This document shows, one piece after another, positions 42,756-51,923 of a DNA stretch of 64,000 bases. Below the pieces are notes generated by a model that was not told where the DNA came from, did not search any database, and saw only the letters and a list, made by a program, of their open reading frames with translations. Source of the DNA: Acidimicrobiaceae bacterium (lineage in GTDB: Bacteria > Actinomycetota > Acidimicrobiia > Acidimicrobiales > Aldehydirespiratoraceae); NCBI GenBank assembly GCA_028819005.1, contig JAPPMP010000046.1:1-64000 (forward strand). The letters are read 5' to 3'. Every line of letters starts with the position of its first letter. The stretch's first letter is position 1. The position numbers and the translations under genes are program-made.

Positions 42756-44495
42756 TCAGAGGTACTGCCCAGGTGACACCGAGTCGATCGACTTCCCGCC
42801 CGAGTGTGCTTCATTGGAGTGGGCCAGCGTGCGCACGTAGACGATCGGCTCACCCTTCTTGCCTGAGATCTTGGCCCAGTCGTCGGGGTTGGTGGTGTTG
42901 GGGAGGTCTTCGTGCTCTTTGAACTCCTGGCGGATCGAGGCCAGCAGGTCGTCTGTGCGGACGCCGCGGCTGCCGCCTGAGATTTCTCGCTTGATTGCGA
43001 GCTTCTTGGCTCTGCGCACAACATTCTCGATCATCGCCCCCGACGAGAAGTCCTTGAAATACATGACTTCCTTGTCGCCGTTCTGGTAGGTGACCTCCAA
43101 GAATCGGTTCTCGGCGCCAGTGTTGTACATCTCGTGCACTGTCTCTTCGATCATGTGTTGGATCGCCTTGTCGATGTCGCCTCCGCCCTGGACATCGATG
43201 GTCGCCTCATCGATCGGCACTTCAGAGGTGAGGTAGCGAGAGAAGATCGGCACGGCGGATTCGGCGTCGGGACGCTCGATCTTGATCTTCACATCGAGCC
43301 GGCCCGGACGCAGGATCGCCGGGTCGATCAGGTCCTCGCGGTTCGATGCGCCGATCACAATCACGTTGCGCAGAGCCTCGACTCCGTCGATCTCGGCGAG
43401 GAGCTGAGGGACGATGGTCGACTCGATGTCGGAGCTGATGCCGCTGCCGCGGGTCCGGAAAAGCGATTCCATCTCGTCGAAGAAGACGATGACCGGCCAG
43501 CCTTCCTCGCTCTTCTCCCGAGCTCGCTGGAATACGAGGCGGATCTGGCGCTCGGTCTCGCCGACGTATTTGTTGAGAAGCTCGGGACCTTTGATGTTGA
43601 GGAAGAAGCTGCGCGCCTTGCTGTCTCCGGAAACCTCCGCGACCTTGTTGGCGAGGCTGTTGGCGACTGCTTTGGCGATCAGCGTCTTGCCGCAGCCGGG
43701 AGGGCCGTAGAGGAGGATCCCCTTCGGGGCCGGGAGGTTGTAGTCCAAGAACAGCGCAGAGTGGACGAAGGGCAGTTCGACGGCGTCGGTTATCTCCTCT
43801 ATCTGCTGGTCGAGTCCGCCGACATCGGCGTAGGAGACGTCCGGGACCTCTTCGAGCACCAGATTCTCCACCTCGGGTCTCGGCAGACGCTCCAGGACAA
43901 TGCCGGCACGAGGGTCGATGAGCAGAGAATCGCCGCTGCGGAGTGGAGCTTTGCGCACGGAGTCGCCCAACTCAACGACACGCTCCTCATCCGCGCGTCC
44001 GACTATCAACGCTCGGGTGTTGCCGTCTAGCAGTTCTTTGAGGATTGCTACCTCGCCTGAGCGCTCAGGGCGGCGTGCGAGAACGACGTTTTGCGACTCG
44101 TTGAGCACAACCTCCTGACCGCGGATCAACTCGCCGGAGAGTTCGGGTTGTGCCGCCACTCGCATCTTCCGGCCGCCTGCATGCACATCGACAGTCCCGT
44201 CTTCGTTGATGTTCAGCACCGTTCCGTACCCTGAGGGTGGTTGGGTCAGCTTGGCGACTTCGTCGCGCAGAGTGGCTATGTGTTCGCGGGCCTCGCGCAG
44301 CGTGTAGGCGAGTTTCTCGTTCTGGGACACGGCTTGGCTGAGCTGCGTTCGCGCCTCGCCGAGGCGTTCCTCAAGAGCCGCGACGCGGTTGTGGGAGTCC
44401 TGGGGTTGTCGGCGGAGCTCAGTGAGCTCGTCCTCAAGCTCGGCAAAGCGCATGCGGAGTCGATATATCTCAGCCTCTGCCTCTGAGTGTTCCAC
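42756..44495 (-). CDS. mpa: Proteasomal AAA ATPase (Mpa/ARC)
   Basis: 579 aa. N-terminal coiled coil (about 1-83) that binds Pup, two OB domains, AAA module with Walker A GPPGCGKT (264-271), Walker [12 protein letters not shown] and sensor [18 protein letters not shown], ending GQYL, the motif that opens the 20S gate. The GTG at 44495 has AGGAGG just upstream, and a TAGGGT -10 lies at 44524-44529, so this gene is leadered, unlike dop. Confidence 0.96.
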   Translation of the reverse strand: MEHSEAEAEIYRLRMRFAELEDELTELRRQPQDSHNRVAALEERLGEARTQLSQAVSQNEKLAYTLREAREHIATLRDEVAKLTQPPSGYGTVLNINEDGTVDVHAGGRKMRVAAQPELSGELIRGQEVVLNESQNVVLARRPERSGEVAILKELLDGNTRALIVGRADEERVVELGDSVRKAPLRSGDSLLIDPRAGIVLERLPRPEVENLVLEEVPDVSYADVGGLDQQIEEITDAVELPFVHSALFLDYNLPAPKGILLYGPPGCGKTLIAKAVANSLANKVAEVSGDSKARSFFLNIKGPELLNKYVGETERQIRLVFQRAREKSEEGWPVIVFFDEMESLFRTRGSGISSDIESTIVPQLLAEIDGVEALRNVIVIGASNREDLIDPAILRPGRLDVKIKIERPDAESAVPIFSRYLTSEVPIDEATIDVQGGGDIDKAIQHMIEETVHEMYNTGAENRFLEVTYQNGDKEVMYFKDFSSGAMIENVVRRAKKLAIKREISGGSRGVRTDDLLASIRQEFKEHEDLPNTTNPDDWAKISGKKGEPIVYVRTLAHSNEAHSGGKSIDSVSPGQYL

Positions 44496-44523
44496 GCTGC
44501 CTCCTGCTTCTTGCTTCGGCGTT

Positions 44524-44529
44524 ACCCTA
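44524..44529 (-). promoter_or_regulatory. -10 element of mpa (leadered)
   Basis: Minus-strand TAGGGT; a start about 7 nt downstream would leave a leader of roughly 22 nt containing AGGAGG. Confidence 0.45.
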
Positions 44530-44708
44530 GACTCCAGAGCGGGACTTTCGCGGATGCATCTTCGCCGGTCGGCGGGCAACCACGCGCTCTGTTGTGAAAT
44601 TTACTGCATCTCCGGTTCCAAGACTCCGGTTTTCGCGGTTATGCTGTGCGGGAAGGAATCACCCAAGCGGGGTGCTGCCCGCGTTCACACACGAGGTCGC
44701 AACGACTC

Positions 44709-44942
44709 ATGAAGGTTTGGATCGATCAGGATCTTTGCACCGGTGACGGTCTCTGTGAAGAGATTGCCCCCGATGTCTTCACTCTTCTCGACGATGGCCT
44801 TGCCTACGTCAGGGAAGGCGACACAATTTTCTCCGACCCCGGAGGGCCGGAGGGCCTTGCGGTGGTTCCGGACGGTCAGGAAGAAGCGACGATCGAATCC
44901 GCCGAAGAGTGCCCCGGCGAGTGCATCTTCATTGAGGTCTAG
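44709..44942 (+). CDS. Small 3Fe-4S-type ferredoxin
   Basis: 77 aa. Cys10, Cys16, Cys68 and Cys72 with DLCTGDGLCEEIAPDVF and ECPGECIF give the pattern of single-cluster ferredoxins (often 3Fe-4S) that serve P450s and other oxygenases. A TATGCT element at 44640-44645 may be its -10. It is divergent from mpa and convergent with trmI; no partner redox enzyme is adjacent. Confidence 0.88.
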   Translation: MKVWIDQDLCTGDGLCEEIAPDVFTLLDDGLAYVREGDTIFSDPGGPEGLAVVPDGQEEATIESAEECPGECIFIEV

Positions 44943-44953
44943 TTCTTCCGGCT

Positions 44954-45790
44954 CTAGATACTTCTAGGGCTTCTGGGGTTCTGGGTCTTCGGCGACTCGC
45001 TGAGGAGTCTGGCGCTGGTCAGGAATCCCGTGTGCGCGACCATCCGATGGTCGGGGCGGACAGCCTGGTCCGCAACATGCCAGCCGCGGTTGAGCACCTC
45101 GGTCGTTTGAGCCATTCCGAACGCTGAGCTCTCCAGCCGAGCGTGAAGCTGGGCGACCTGCATGATGCTGGGCGTGTAGGCCACAAAGATCCCTCCGGGG
45201 CGGAGGGAGTCCTGTGCGTGTGGCACCACCTGCCACGGTTCGGGTAGATCGAGCACCACACGGTCGAGGTCGCTGGCCCCGATACCCGCATACACATCCC
45301 GGACGTCGGCGTCGTACCGGTCGAGGACCTCGGGCCCCAGAAATCGGGTGACGTTGGAGACCGCTCTGGAAAGGAAATCCGCGCGGATCTCATAGCCGGT
45401 TATGTGGGCGCCGGCCCGCAGCATGGCGATCGACAACGCTCCGCTTCCGAGACCTGCTTCCAGGACTCGTGCACCGGGGAAGACGTCGGCCAGCATCAGG
45501 ATTGGCCCGATGTCCTTCGGGTAGATGACCTGAGCACCCCGGGGCATCTTCAGGACGAAGTCGGAGATCGTGGGCCGAAGCGCTATGAAGGCCATGCCCC
45601 GTGTGGAGCGGAACAGAGCCCCTTCTTTTGAGCCGATCAGCTCGTCGTGGCTCAGAACGCCCGAATGAGAATGGAATTCACCTCCGGCGGCCAGGTCGAT
45701 CAGGTAGCGGCGCTTCTTGCGGTCGACCAGCAATACCGGTTCGCCTGCTTTCAATGGCCCGCGTGCAGTCACTGCCGGGGCTCGCTTCAA
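44954..45790 (-). CDS. trmI: tRNA (adenine-N1-)-methyltransferase TrmI
   Basis: 278 aa. It methylates A58 of tRNA. Recognisable segments: GEFHSHSGVLSHDELIGS, MPRGAQVIYPKDIGPIL, SAM motif ARVLEAGLGSGALSIAML and DLDRVVLDLPEPWQ. The TTG at 45790 overlaps the upstream stop (TTGA); a GTG at 45772 would match the N-terminus of the M. tuberculosis enzyme better. Location next to the mpa/dop region is conserved in actinobacteria. Confidence 0.9.
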   Translation of the reverse strand: MKRAPAVTARGPLKAGEPVLLVDRKKRRYLIDLAAGGEFHSHSGVLSHDELIGSKEGALFRSTRGMAFIALRPTISDFVLKMPRGAQVIYPKDIGPILMLADVFPGARVLEAGLGSGALSIAMLRAGAHITGYEIRADFLSRAVSNVTRFLGPEVLDRYDADVRDVYAGIGASDLDRVVLDLPEPWQVVPHAQDSLRPGGIFVAYTPSIMQVAQLHARLESSAFGMAQTTEVLNRGWHVADQAVRPDHRMVAHTGFLTSARLLSESPKTQNPRSPRSI

Positions 45791-46008
45791 TCAGGCTCGA
45801 CGTGACGAATGACGAGTGTCTCGCCGAGCGCCAATCGTTCGGAGTATTTCACGGGCATCTCTGTCCGCTTGGCGGCCCTGGCCAGCCAACGCAACACGAA
45901 GCGACCGATGAAGACCGCCAGCCAGACACGCGACCCCCCCAAGAGACCTTTGCGGAAACTGTTCACCCGAACGGTCTCGATCAGCGAGGTCAGGGCGAAA
46001 CGACCCAC
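45787..46008 (-). CDS. Small conserved membrane-associated protein
   Basis: 73 aa with GLLGGSRVWLAVFIGRFVLRWLAR, a probable membrane segment, and the tail LALGETLVIRHVEPD. I recall similar short proteins beside trmI-like genes in actinobacteria but know no function. GTG start, 5 nt after the upstream stop. Confidence 0.6.
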   Translation of the reverse strand: MGRFALTSLIETVRVNSFRKGLLGGSRVWLAVFIGRFVLRWLARAAKRTEMPVKYSERLALGETLVIRHVEPD

Positions 46009-46013
46009 GGGCG

Positions 46014-46238
46014 TCAGATTCTCCGTATCTCGACAACGGTCGACCTCGTTGCGCCGACTCTGCGCCCCAGGAAGTAGGCGGCCACCAGCAACCCGACCCC
46101 GACGCCTATGGCCACAGGCAGGAATCGTCGAGTGCCCTCCGCGGCCTGCTGTTCAACCTCGCCGACCACAGAGCGCAGGGTGGAGTCGAGGTCCTCGCGG
46201 GTGATCCGGTCCGGGTCGTCCGCCTGGTCTGCTGTCAC
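46014..46238 (-). CDS. Small membrane protein (YqjD-like layout)
   Basis: 74 aa. A charged N-terminal helix (ITREDLDSTLRSVVGEVEQQ), then one membrane helix (VAIGVGVGLLVAAYFLGRRV) and the end RSTVVEIRRI. The GTG at 46238 overlaps the upstream stop (GTGA). No function assigned. Confidence 0.62.
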   Translation of the reverse strand: MTADQADDPDRITREDLDSTLRSVVGEVEQQAAEGTRRFLPVAIGVGVGLLVAAYFLGRRVGATRSTVVEIRRI

Positions 46239-46531
46239 AACGTCCTCTTTCGGATCTGCAACGCCAGGAGTCCGAGGACGACGACCGCGCCGAGCAGCGT
46301 GATCGCATGGGGCGCCCAACTCAGGTTGCCCGTGAATGTGCTGCCGGTCTCCTCCTGCAGAACCCGCAGCATCGCTATGGTCAAGGAGGCGCCGCTGATC
46401 ATCAGCAGAACCGATCCCACCACGCCGAAGGCGATCCATCGAGGAATCGGACGCAGCGGTTCAACGAGTTCCTGGCGCGCGTAGTCCTTGACAAGGTCGT
46501 AGAAATCGCCGGGTCCCATTCGGTCAGCCAT
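46235..46531 (-). CDS. Small two-helix membrane protein (phage-holin/YqjE-like)
   Basis: 98 aa with two hydrophobic helices (WIAFGVVGSVLLMISGASLT and a second near the C-terminus). The layout resembles the holin-3/YqjE group of small integral proteins. It overlaps the upstream Lon-domain gene by 8 nt and the next gene by GTGA. Confidence 0.6.
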   Translation of the reverse strand: MADRMGPGDFYDLVKDYARQELVEPLRPIPRWIAFGVVGSVLLMISGASLTIAMLRVLQEETGSTFTGNLSWAPHAITLLGAVVVLGLLALQIRKRTL

Positions 46532-47159
46532 CGCAGTCGTATCCTACGAGCGCTTCGAGGACTTCGGCTCGCTGGTCGAAAAGCTCATGAGCCAGCACAG
46601 CTCGATTCTGCCATCCCGGCTCGCGCAGCAAGCGTTGGTTGTCAAGGGCGCCGAGCTGCGCCGAGACGATCAACTGCCACGCGCCGTACGTCGGATCGTC
46701 GAAATCGATCGCCGGCTCATCGATTCTGCGATCAGGGGCGAGAAGCCGCGCAGCTGCCAGAATCCGCCTGAGTCCTGAGCTGAGCCCGTTGAGGGATTCG
46801 GGCGAGACGCCGGCGTCGGAGTCGGGCCAGTCTTCGACCAGGGCCTTGGGATATGGATCGTCGTCGGCCCAGCGCTCGACGCGGATGCGCCGCGTCGCCA
46901 TGGCGACCATCCCCCAGCGACCGTCGGGGAACTCCTCGGCCTGAACGACCCGCGCGACGACCCCCGCATTTGAGCGCAGGTCTTCTCCCCCGACCTCGCG
47001 GCCCCGTTCGATCATGGTGATGCCGAACTCGGGTTCGTCGAGAGCTGCCAGGAAACGAGCGAGCGCGCGGTACCGCTCCTCGAAAATGTGCAGCGGGACT
47101 ATTGTGCTGGGAAGAACCGTCTGCTCAAGCGGGAACATCGCCAGTTCACGCACGCTCAA
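46524..47159 (-). CDS. Lon N-terminal substrate-binding domain protein
   Basis: 211 aa. The start ELAMFPLEQTVLPSTIVPLH and FEERYRALARFLA match the LonSB/PUA-like domain alone, without ATPase or protease. Such stand-alone proteins may recruit substrates; no function is proven. A TTG start overlaps the upstream stop (TTGA); GTG 47153 and ATG 47141 are alternatives. Confidence 0.82.
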   Translation of the reverse strand: MSVRELAMFPLEQTVLPSTIVPLHIFEERYRALARFLAALDEPEFGITMIERGREVGGEDLRSNAGVVARVVQAEEFPDGRWGMVAMATRRIRVERWADDDPYPKALVEDWPDSDAGVSPESLNGLSSGLRRILAAARLLAPDRRIDEPAIDFDDPTYGAWQLIVSAQLGALDNQRLLREPGWQNRAVLAHELFDQRAEVLEALVGYDCDG

Positions 47160-48622
47160 CCTCGGGTCTCGGGCACAGGCGCCGGCGCGAGGGGCGCGAT
47201 GGACTCAGGCGTCGGCCCATAGCGGACGGGGTATCGCGCGATGGCCTCGAGCAAGCTCTGCTGGATGCTGTTGCATGGCCCCGACGAGTCCGCTCCGCCG
47301 GCAGTGTCGGCGTTCGCTATCAGCACGAAGGTTATGAGCGAGCCGTTGTCTGCGGCCATTTCACCGACCAGAGCGGTGATGTGGCCGCGATCGGCGCTGA
47401 TGATGCGCATGTTGTCAGTGCCCGCGGGCGCACAATCGGCCAGGGAACTGACGCGGATCGGTTTCAGCGACGAGCTGACGATGCCGCCGACAGGGCTCTG
47501 CTCGATGATTCCCATCAGCAGGTCACAGGTGACCCGGCCCCGGTTCGACAATCCCGAGCCGTCCAAGGGGAGACTTCCCTCAACGGGCAGTCCCTGCTGG
47601 AGCAACGTGATCAGCATCCCGAATGCGGCGTCGTTGGAGGCAGGGGACAAGCCGTTGACGCGACCGACCTCTTTGAAGAGCATCTCTGCGGTCGTGCCGT
47701 CGATCAGAGCCCTCTGGGCGATCTCGGTGATTGGCGGGGATTCGACGGAGGCCAGCAGAACCTGCTCGGACGAAGCCGGTTGTTCCCCCGTCGTCGGCTC
47801 TTCGGCCACGGTGATCCCGCGTCGGATCAGAAGGTCGGTCAGGATCCCGGCCGCCATCCTGGCGGGGTCCTCTGAGCGGGTGATCGTGCTGGTTTGGCGA
47901 TCCCATTCGAATCCGTCGTTGACAAGCAGACCGGACAGCGGGCCGACGACGTTGTCGGCGTTGTCGGTTTCGGTCCAGACGGTGCCGACGTAGTCGGTTT
48001 CGCTGGGCGAGAAGCGGAATTCGTCTCCCACCACTCCCCCACCGATTTCGGAAATACCCCTACGCCTGAGTTCGACGGCAAGTTCAGCTGCGAGCTGGTC
48101 GAGGCTCGTTGAAGCCCTGTCGTCGTCGAAGCGGGTCAGATATTCGTTCGTGGAGAGCACCGGATCGGCGCCGCCCACCAGCCAGACGTCTCCGTCCAGA
48201 ACGCCCTCGGCGACGGGGCTCGCATCGTTGCTGACAACCTTGGTGACGAAAACGGTCTCCCGCCCAAGACTCTCGACCGCGGCGACTGTGACAAGCCGCT
48301 GAAGCTCTGCCGGCGTCAGAGGCGTATCAGCGTTCTCGACGGCAATCTCGATGCCGTTGCGGTGGACCCTCAGGCACCTGTCCGCGGGGACTTCCGGCTC
48401 GTCCAGCACGCTCTGCAGGGCGTCTTCGAACTCCTGATTCGATGTTGGCTGCCGGAGCCACTCGGGGATGCGGCGGACGTTGACGATGGGCGTGCCGAGA
48501 GAATCAGTCGCAACGGTCGTGTCCGGCTCACCGGCGTCCGCGGCGCGGTTGGCGCGGTCGGCGAGCACGCCGGCGGTGACGACCACGGCCAGTATCAGCA
48601 ACGGAAGAAACAACCGACGCAC
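47156..48622 (-). CDS. DacB-like (PBP4/S13 fold) protein lacking catalytic motifs
   Basis: 488 aa with an N-terminal membrane anchor (LFLPLLILAVVVTAGVLA). The fold follows D-Ala-D-Ala carboxypeptidase DacB (DGDVWLVGGADPVLS; LPLDGSGLSNRGRVTCDLL), but the SxxK box reads ELQR (about 106-109), SDN reads DGT and KTG is missing near RGHITALVGEM. It should be an inactive penicillin-binding-protein relative, perhaps a peptidoglycan-binding scaffold. GTG start. It is the first gene of a six-gene overlapping operon ending in trmI. Confidence 0.8.
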   Translation of the reverse strand: MRRLFLPLLILAVVVTAGVLADRANRAADAGEPDTTVATDSLGTPIVNVRRIPEWLRQPTSNQEFEDALQSVLDEPEVPADRCLRVHRNGIEIAVENADTPLTPAELQRLVTVAAVESLGRETVFVTKVVSNDASPVAEGVLDGDVWLVGGADPVLSTNEYLTRFDDDRASTSLDQLAAELAVELRRRGISEIGGGVVGDEFRFSPSETDYVGTVWTETDNADNVVGPLSGLLVNDGFEWDRQTSTITRSEDPARMAAGILTDLLIRRGITVAEEPTTGEQPASSEQVLLASVESPPITEIAQRALIDGTTAEMLFKEVGRVNGLSPASNDAAFGMLITLLQQGLPVEGSLPLDGSGLSNRGRVTCDLLMGIIEQSPVGGIVSSSLKPIRVSSLADCAPAGTDNMRIISADRGHITALVGEMAADNGSLITFVLIANADTAGGADSSGPCNSIQQSLLEAIARYPVRYGPTPESIAPLAPAPVPETRG

Positions 48623-48687
48623 GTTGACAGCAGGCTAGGCGCTCGCAGCGTTGGTTGTGCCCGATGGCGCCTCGCGGCCCGCCGCGA

Positions 48688-49296
48688 TCACGCGGTCGGT
48701 TCGAGGGCTGCCCGAAACAGGTCTCTCACATGCTGCAGACGAGCTTTCAGCGCTTCGTCGTCGAGGGGGTCTCGCTCCACCAAGTCGGCGATGAAGGGTG
48801 CGTCGCTGAAATACGACAACAGGGCGCCGTAACCGGTGATGAGGAGTTGTTCGGCGTCGTGGCGGCGAAACCTGCCGGCTTCCATCTCCCGTTCGAAGTA
48901 AGCGGCCGCACGCCCGAACAGCGGTTTCAGGGCGAGTCCGAGCTCGATGTGGCCGGTTCCTCCTTCGGCGAGCGCCTCGCGACGCACGATCCTCACGAAA
49001 TCGGGGTTGTGCATGAAGAACTCGAAGCCGGCGGTGAGCACATAGTCGACGAGTTCCCAACCGTCGGCTGACGTCTGGGAAATTGCGCTCTCCACCCTTT
49101 CGTGCCACTCCTCGAGCGCGCGTTCGAACACTTCGCGGTACATCGCCTCCTTGGTCGGGAAATAGTGGAGCAGGCTCTGCCTGCGGACGCCGACGACAGC
49201 GGCGATGTCGTTGAGCGAGGCGCCGTCGAATCCACGTTCGGCGAACAGTCGGCGGGTCGCTGTGACAATCGCCTCCCTCGTTGGTGTCTCACCCAC
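48688..49296 (-). CDS. TetR-family transcriptional regulator
   Basis: 202 aa. N-terminal helix-turn-helix [20 protein letters not shown] with [19 protein letters not shown] following, then a ligand-binding helical domain. GTG start 7 nt from a TACGCT element. It is divergent from the gene at 49408, which it may control, as is common for TetR genes. Confidence 0.9.
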   Translation of the reverse strand: MGETPTREAIVTATRRLFAERGFDGASLNDIAAVVGVRRQSLLHYFPTKEAMYREVFERALEEWHERVESAISQTSADGWELVDYVLTAGFEFFMHNPDFVRIVRREALAEGGTGHIELGLALKPLFGRAAAYFEREMEAGRFRRHDAEQLLITGYGALLSYFSDAPFIADLVERDPLDDEALKARLQHVRDLFRAALEPTA

Positions 49297-49303
49297 GCCT
49301 CAA

Positions 49304-49309
49304 AGCGTA
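49304..49309 (-). promoter_or_regulatory. Leaderless -10 element of the tetR gene
   Basis: Minus-strand TACGCT, exactly 7 nt before the GTG at 49296. Confidence 0.55.
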
Positions 49310-49326
49310 GTGGGACGACGCCCGAG

Positions 49327-49413
49327 CTCGCCGCTCGCGTGCTTCGGATCCAGTGCCCCGCCGGTGATGGCGCAAACAGGCCTGCACTCCCCGCTAGCGT
49401 GCATTGGATGGAG
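49327..49413 (+). repeat. Degenerate 27-bp direct repeat over a promoter/start region
   Basis: 49327-49353 and 49387-49413 match at 21 of 27 positions, 60 bp apart. The second copy contains the -10 element and ATG of the gene at 49408; the first has neither intact. Confidence 0.5.
49395..49400 (+). promoter_or_regulatory. Leaderless -10 element of the gene at 49408
   Basis: TAGCGT with 7 nt to the ATG. Confidence 0.55.
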
Positions 49414-49800
49414 ATAGTGTCTGCCCTGTTCATCGACGAGATCGATCTCCGCACCGTCCCCGGACCAGCTGCGAGAATCGATCTCAAAGGGATCCAGTTC
49501 AGTGCCGCAGCACCCACGCCGGTTCCTCTGGTCTGGGCTCCTCACCTGGTGGTCATCATCCGATGTCCGCACGACAGCGGCGGTCAGGGCGTCCTTGAAG
49601 TGACCTATCACCGAGGCGATTCCCAGATCGCCCGCAGCGTCCAGCCCTTTGAGGTGGAACCGGGCAAGTTCACGTATCGACTGGTGCGGGCGGAACTGGA
49701 ATTCGAAGAATACGGCACAGTCGAAGCGCGCTGCCGGATCGGGCGCACCGAGCCGATCACGGTGCCCTACACGCTGCTGCCGCCGCTCGATCAAGCGTAG
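49408..49800 (+). CDS. Conserved hypothetical beta-rich protein
   Basis: 130 aa. It has no motif I can name. Predicted beta-rich: EIVSALFIDEIDLRTVPG, then GIQFSAAAPTPVPL, VEPGKFTYRLVRAELEFEEYG and RTEPITVPYTLL. No signal peptide or membrane segment. It is divergent from tetR and 102 nt before transketolase. Confidence 0.7.
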   Translation: MEIVSALFIDEIDLRTVPGPAARIDLKGIQFSAAAPTPVPLVWAPHLVVIIRCPHDSGGQGVLEVTYHRGDSQIARSVQPFEVEPGKFTYRLVRAELEFEEYGTVEARCRIGRTEPITVPYTLLPPLDQA

Positions 49801-49869
49801 CCGGCGGGCCTGCGAGGCGCCGCCGCGAGCTTCTCAACAAAGAAACGCGATCGACCACAGCGCTGACGG

Positions 49870-49875
49870 TAAGGT
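49870..49875 (+). promoter_or_regulatory. -10 element of transketolase gene (leadered)
   Basis: TAAGGT, with a GGGAGGA ribosome site just before the ATG at 49903; predicted leader about 20 nt. Confidence 0.4.
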
Positions 49876-49902
49876 CCGAGATATCCGTGACCGGGAGGAC
49901 TG

Positions 49903-51873
49903 ATGCACGATTTCGACGAACGCGCCGTCGCCATTGTCAGAGGTATCGCGATGGACGCACCCCACGCTGCACGCTCGGGTCACCAGGGCACCGCGATGTC
50001 GTTGGCGCCGCTGGCCCATGTGCTGTTCAGCCGCATCATGAAATACGACGCGGCGCATCCTCATTGGCCGGACCGGGACCGTTTCGTGCTCTCTGCCGGA
50101 CATGCTTCGATCCTGCAGTACGCCATGCTCCATCTCGCTGGTTTCGGCCTCTCCCTCGATGACCTGCGAGATTTCCGTCAATGGGGTTCGGCGACGCCGG
50201 GGCATCCGGAGGTCGGCCACACGCCCGGTGTTGAGGTGACCACAGGGCCTTTGGGCCAGGGTGTGGGGAACATGGTCGGAATGGCCATCGCCGAGGCCCA
50301 ACTGCGCACGAACTACGGCGCGGAACTGTTCGACCATCACATATTCGGAATCTGCAGCGACGGAGACCTGAGCGAAGGAGTCAGCCACGAAGTGGCCTCG
50401 CTGGCCGGTCACTTGGGGTTGGGGAAGATAGTCCTGTGTTACGACGACAACCGCGTGACCATTGACGGAGAGACGGAACTCGCTTTGAGCGACGATGCCG
50501 CGGCGCGCTTTCGCTCCTATGGCTGGGATGTGCACGAGCTCGGCGAAGCCGGCGAGGATCTCGATGAGTTGGAAGCCGGCATTCGCAAGGCGATGGCGGT
50601 TGCCGACATGCCCAGCCTGGTCATCGTCCGTACTGATATCGGTACCCCTGCACCCGTTTCGTCAGGTTCTCCCGAAGCTCACGGCTATGTCATCTTCGAC
50701 GACGAGATCGCTGCGACGAAAGAACTGATCGGGCTCCCGCCGGACAGCGAGTTCTACACAGATCCCGACGTTGTGGCCCAGTACCGCGAGGCGGGGCTCA
50801 GAGGCAGCGCCGCTCGTGAGGATTGGCAGCAGCGGATCGCCGCGTTCGACGGCGACCGGGCGTCTTTGGAATCACAGCTCAGCGGCACGGGGTTGCCGGG
50901 TTGGGAGGAGTCGCTGCCGACTTTCGACGCGGGAGACTCGATCGCCACGCGCAAGGCGTCCAACATCACGCTTCAGGCTCTGTCCTCGGTCGTTCCAGGA
51001 CTTTCCGGCGGAGGCGCCGACCTCACGGGCAACACGGGGACCGTGATCTCCGATCATGGGGTCTTCTCGGCTGCTGACCCGGGAGGTCGTCAGATTTATT
51101 TCGGGGTCCGGGAACACGGCATGGGTTCGATTGCCAACGGCATGGCACTGCACGGCGGCTCGATTCCGGTCGTCGGCACTTTCTTGGTGTTCGCCGACTA
51201 CATGCGTGCAGCGGTGCGACTCGCCGCCATCTCCGGGGCTCACGCCATCTTCGTCTGGAGCCATGATTCTGTCGGCGTCGGCGAGGACGGCCCGACGCAT
51301 CAGCCGGTGGAGCAGGTGGCGTCTCTGAGGGCCATCCCGGGCCTGCGGGTTATCCGCCCTGCTGACGCCAACGAAGCTGCCGCGGCATGGGGAGTGGCGA
51401 TTTCCTCGGGCGGTCCGACCGCGTTGATCCTCAGCCGCCAGAACGTGCCCGTGCTTGAGGGAACAGCTGGCGGAAACGTCGCTGCTGGGGCCTATGTGCT
51501 GGTTTCAGCCGACGATCCGGTCGTCTCGCTCGTCGGTACCGGCAGCGAGGTCTCGGTTTGCCTTGCTGCGGCTGCTGAGCTTGCGGCCGACGGACTCGCG
51601 GCGAGCGTGGTCTCGATGCCTTCGTGGGAACTGTTCGAGCAGATGACGCCCGAATATCGAGACTCGGTCATCTCAGGCGACGTCCCGTCGTTGGCCGTTG
51701 AAGCCGGTTCTTCGATGGGTTGGCATCGATGGGTCGACGATGTGGTTTCCGTCGACCGTTTCGGGGCGTCCGCTCCCGGCGATGTGGTCATGTTCGAATA
51801 TGGGATCAACCCCGCCAATGTGGCGGCGCGGGCGCGGGAGTTGGTCGAGTCTCGATCGGCCGCACCCGCTTGA
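49903..51873 (+). CDS. tkt: Transketolase
   Basis: 656 aa. ThDP-binding GDGDLSEGVSHEVASLAGHL-type region (here CSDGDLSEGVSHEVA), GHPEVGHTPGVEVTTGPLGQG at the N-terminus, and the pyrimidine-domain FGVREHGMGSIANGMALHGG and HDSVGVGEDGPTHQPVEQ. It transfers two-carbon units in the pentose phosphate pathway. The preceding GGGAGGA and ATG fit. Transaldolase follows by 50 nt, making a non-oxidative pentose phosphate pair. Confidence 0.96.
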   Translation: MHDFDERAVAIVRGIAMDAPHAARSGHQGTAMSLAPLAHVLFSRIMKYDAAHPHWPDRDRFVLSAGHASILQYAMLHLAGFGLSLDDLRDFRQWGSATPGHPEVGHTPGVEVTTGPLGQGVGNMVGMAIAEAQLRTNYGAELFDHHIFGICSDGDLSEGVSHEVASLAGHLGLGKIVLCYDDNRVTIDGETELALSDDAAARFRSYGWDVHELGEAGEDLDELEAGIRKAMAVADMPSLVIVRTDIGTPAPVSSGSPEAHGYVIFDDEIAATKELIGLPPDSEFYTDPDVVAQYREAGLRGSAAREDWQQRIAAFDGDRASLESQLSGTGLPGWEESLPTFDAGDSIATRKASNITLQALSSVVPGLSGGGADLTGNTGTVISDHGVFSAADPGGRQIYFGVREHGMGSIANGMALHGGSIPVVGTFLVFADYMRAAVRLAAISGAHAIFVWSHDSVGVGEDGPTHQPVEQVASLRAIPGLRVIRPADANEAAAAWGVAISSGGPTALILSRQNVPVLEGTAGGNVAAGAYVLVSADDPVVSLVGTGSEVSVCLAAAAELAADGLAASVVSMPSWELFEQMTPEYRDSVISGDVPSLAVEAGSSMGWHRWVDDVVSVDRFGASAPGDVVMFEYGINPANVAARARELVESRSAAPA

Positions 51874-51923
51874 ACCCCCGACTTGGCTGCAACACGTGCG
51901 CTGACCGTTGACATGGAGGTGTC

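Noticed and set aside
43134..44030. Plus-strand open frame of about 300 codons
   Set aside because: Antisense to mpa; no recognisable domain.
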